A stretch of DNA of 64,000 bases from Clitoria ternatea (Eukaryota; Streptophyta; Magnoliopsida; Fabales; Fabaceae), in contig CM075673.1 in assembly GCA_037962975.1 (NCBI GenBank), forward strand, positions 122,469,001 through 122,533,000. Direction: 5' to 3'. The notes under the pieces were generated by a model that worked only from the letters and a program-made list of their open reading frames with translations, made no database searches and had not been told where the DNA came from. Both the position numbers and the translations under genes were made by a program. Shown in pieces: positions 61,764 through 64,000 of this stretch. Each line of letters begins with the position of its first letter. Within the stretch, counting starts at the first letter, position 1.

Positions 61764-62396
61764 CTAGATTTCTTTTCCCTCATGAATATTGTTGCCCTGA
61801 TCTGTTGTGATGAATATATTGTACCAAAATTCCATTTCTTCACTGATCTGACTGGAACCATTGTGTATGGTTTCTCCTAAATTAGTGTTTGAGGGTAAAC
61901 CATATACATAATTGCCAAACATCCCATTTCCAGTTATACCAGAAGCACCCTGTGCCTCATGAAATGTATGTGAGGAAACATTGTTGCCATTCTGCACTCC
62001 ACATTTTTCAATCCTCTTCTTCAAATGAGTGTGCCAAAAATTCTTTATTTCATTGTCTGTTCTTCCTGGCAACCTTGCTGCAATTGCAGACCACCTGAAC
62101 ATCAAAGGGTAGTTCACAGATTGAAATTAATCTTCATCTTGTATCTAAATATTATCACATGACCAAATTCAATCACATTCTACCAATAAAAAGACAATTA
62201 CATTAGTGTTATATATGTACTCACCTATTTCCAATAATTTCATGTAGCTTTAGGATGGTATCTTCTTCTTCTTTGCTGAATTTCCCTCGTTTAATATCTG
62301 GTCTCAGGTAATTTATCCAACGAAGCCTACAACTCTTGCCACACCTTAACAAACCTAAACAATTAATAACCAATAAGCAAATCATTAGTTTCCCAC

Positions 62397-62441
<45 letters not shown>

Positions 62442-62617
62442 CACCAACCATAAAAATAAAACAATTTGATGATATGCAGTCATATACCAGCTTGTTTAGG
62501 AAGTGCACGCCAGTTTCCATGACCATATCTTTGAATATGAGAAATCAATATTTGATCTTCTTCAGCAGTCCAAGGTCCCTTCTTCAATCCCATTCTCTCA
62601 CAGCAAGGAGTCCTCAT
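61764..62617 (-). CDS. R2R3-MYB transcription factor, three exons
   Basis: Nuclear DNA-binding regulator of 196 residues. Exons are 62488-62617, 62225-62354 and 61764-62094. Introns of 133 and 130 bp have GT-AG ends and sit at the usual R2R3-MYB positions (within Gly44 and Arg87). R2 has W16, W36 and W56. R3 has F69, W88 and W107, with [14 protein letters not shown] and [20 protein letters not shown] intact. R3 has DT where bHLH-binding MYBs have DL, so the canonical bHLH-contact motif is incomplete. The start [17 protein letters not shown] and the C-terminal [11 protein letters not shown] suggest subgroup 2 (MYB13/14/15-like, stress and phenylpropanoid regulation in other plants); this is a family inference. 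It is short for that group (usually about 230-290), and the end after EFWYNIF may be atypical or spliced differently. Confidence 0.9.
62399..62438. repeat. (TA)n in MYB intron 1
   Basis: About 20 TA units within the first intron, a likely length-variable site. Confidence 0.95.
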
Positions 62618-62739
62618 GGTCACAACACAATACTAATTGATGTGTTTCTTTTTTACACTATATAAATATTGTAGTACTAATTAACTTGATGAAGCTCTTT
62701 CAGAGTAGCTTCCTCTCCATTGTTACTGCACTAGTGGGA

Positions 62740-62809
<70 letters not shown>

Positions 62810-64000
62810 GTGGCCCAAATAAACAGCATGGATTTCAATACAAAAGTACTTGATAGTGATCCCTTACCTCTTTGTGCCTTTTACTTCTCCAAACCCACGC
62901 ACAGTTGAAATTTAACATATGTGGGGGTTACTTTATCAAAGATATCATAATCTATAATCTATAAAGATGGACCACACAAAGAAAATCCCATAATTTTATG
63001 AAAATTTTAACTAGTGATTTTTAAGGTGAAATCAAAGGTATCTTTCATTAAGACAAATTTTTTTATTTACGTAACTAGAAATAACCAATATAATTTATGA
63101 CAAAACCTATAAATCAATTATTGATCGAGTTTGAATAGTTCTACGGGATAACAAATAACTAAATTAAATAATTGAGTTTAACAAATTCTCATATAAAATC
63201 ATTGACTATAGAAATATAGTAACAACTGATATGACAAAATTGTTTCAAACCTCAGCAGAACCAAAAACATTCATAAAGAAGTCAACAATAAATTAAAAAA
63301 AAAAAACTCTAATCCATGATGACTTGTATTGGTATTTTTCACATGTAGCATTGATTGATAGAGTGGAAACTGAGTTTCTAGGTTGCTTCTCTTGAAAAGT
63401 TTAGGTTGCAGTAATGATTTAATGGGTACATAGGTCAAAAGTAGTATGCGGCATGGACAGAATGGACTTATGTCTTACTACTGTTTCTGCCGCCTCTTTC
63501 CATTATCCTCATTAAGTGCTACCTAGCATGTGCTATCTTTAATGGTTTTCGGCTAACCCATATACAATACAATAATTTTAAAATTTTATATTAGAACATG
63601 GTCATGCTTCTATTAAACAAGGTGCTTAATTAATTTATATATTTGGTTTGATTTTACAATTCTGGTTCCTTGGGGTGATGAACTTGTACATTTGTGTATA
63701 TGTGTGTGCATTTGGTTGGGAAAGAACATGAAAGGTTAGAGACTAGTACAGTGTTTTGCCATGTCTTTCATATGTTTTGTATTACATATCTGAAACTCCA
63801 ATGCGCAAGTAAAAACAGACAAATTAGCATGTTCTTGTAGTTGTAGCTATAGTAAAGTGATGAAGGAAACAAAGCAACACTTTATTTAAAAATCAGTTAT
63901 GTTAAAGAAATCATTCAATAATTAATACTAATTAGTGTTAATTATTCAATTAAAATTAATTATTCAATTAAAAATCAAACATGTGATATAAGACATGTAA
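62618..64000. other. MYB upstream region, no further gene seen
   Basis: AT-rich, low-copy-looking sequence. A TATTTATATAG-like element at about 62659-62669 on the minus strand is very close to the start codon, so the true start of transcription may lie nearer the CT tract (62779-62808). No retroelement ends or other coding motifs are seen to 64000. Confidence 0.55.
62747..62808. repeat. Compound (TA)n(GA)n upstream of the MYB gene
   Basis: TA run to 62778, then GA run 62779-62808. On the MYB strand this is a CT tract about 160-190 bp before the start codon, of the kind common in plant 5' leaders or core promoters. Confidence 0.9.

Noticed and set aside
62336..62665. Plus-strand 109-residue frame over the MYB exons
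   Set aside because: Shadow of the minus-strand MYB coding exons and the TA repeat.

Overview
This window is plant nuclear DNA from a eudicot, most likely a legume. That reading rests on long-LTR Ty3 and Ty1 retrotransposons, a plant R2R3-MYB gene with the standard intron positions and a plant tRNA-Arg gene; the species cannot be named from the sequence alone. About 59.7 kb (1-59755) is a nest of LTR retrotransposons up to four levels deep. Only the last 4.2 kb (59756-64000) is gene space, with one tRNA gene and one MYB gene.

Layout. The outermost element is a Tat/Ogre-type retrotransposon on the minus strand (here T3). Its 5' LTR is 58923-59755, and its gag is broken into 58626-58859, 52069-52747 and 6714-6823. 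A plus-strand Ogre-like element (1-6713, running off the left end) sits in T3. A minus-strand chromovirus of Tekay type (here B, 6824-52068, about 11.8 kb of own sequence) also sits in T3. B's 3' LTR was hit by a plus-strand, gag-only Tat element (T2, 8069-25476), and T2's 5' LTR was hit by a complete plus-strand Tekay element (A, 8299-20175). B's pol was hit by a complete Sirevirus of the Ty1/copia type (28018-40468), which itself carries a back-to-back double LTR of another element (34308-36860). B's 5' LTR holds a solo LTR (46150-49754), and T3's gag holds another (52748-58625). Seven of the insertions have readable 5-bp target duplications: ACTTA, ATTAT, ATCTT, TAATT, ATAGA, AGTAT and GAAGC/AAAGC. 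Uninterrupted relatives elsewhere in the window supply empty sites for five of these.

State of the genes. All large retroelement reading frames are broken except the surviving gag pieces of T3. A's gag-pol has four stop codons and no frameshift. B's frame is full of C-to-T stops and has a deletion. The Sirevirus has several stops and frameshifts, and its env-like frame has lost its start. A's 5' and 3' LTRs and those of the Sirevirus are nearly identical, so those two insertions look young.

The most interesting signal is non-coding. The Sirevirus LTRs and its pre-env region carry a palindromic 10-mer in pairs 20-21 bp apart, and the pairs repeat every 71-73 bp. Two solo LTRs of other families carry a different 12-bp near-palindrome with the same 20-21 bp pairing. 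The Tekay LTRs also show a candidate intron (donor in the LTR, acceptor just before gag), and element A carries mutually complementary 7-mers at the two ends of its predicted RNA.
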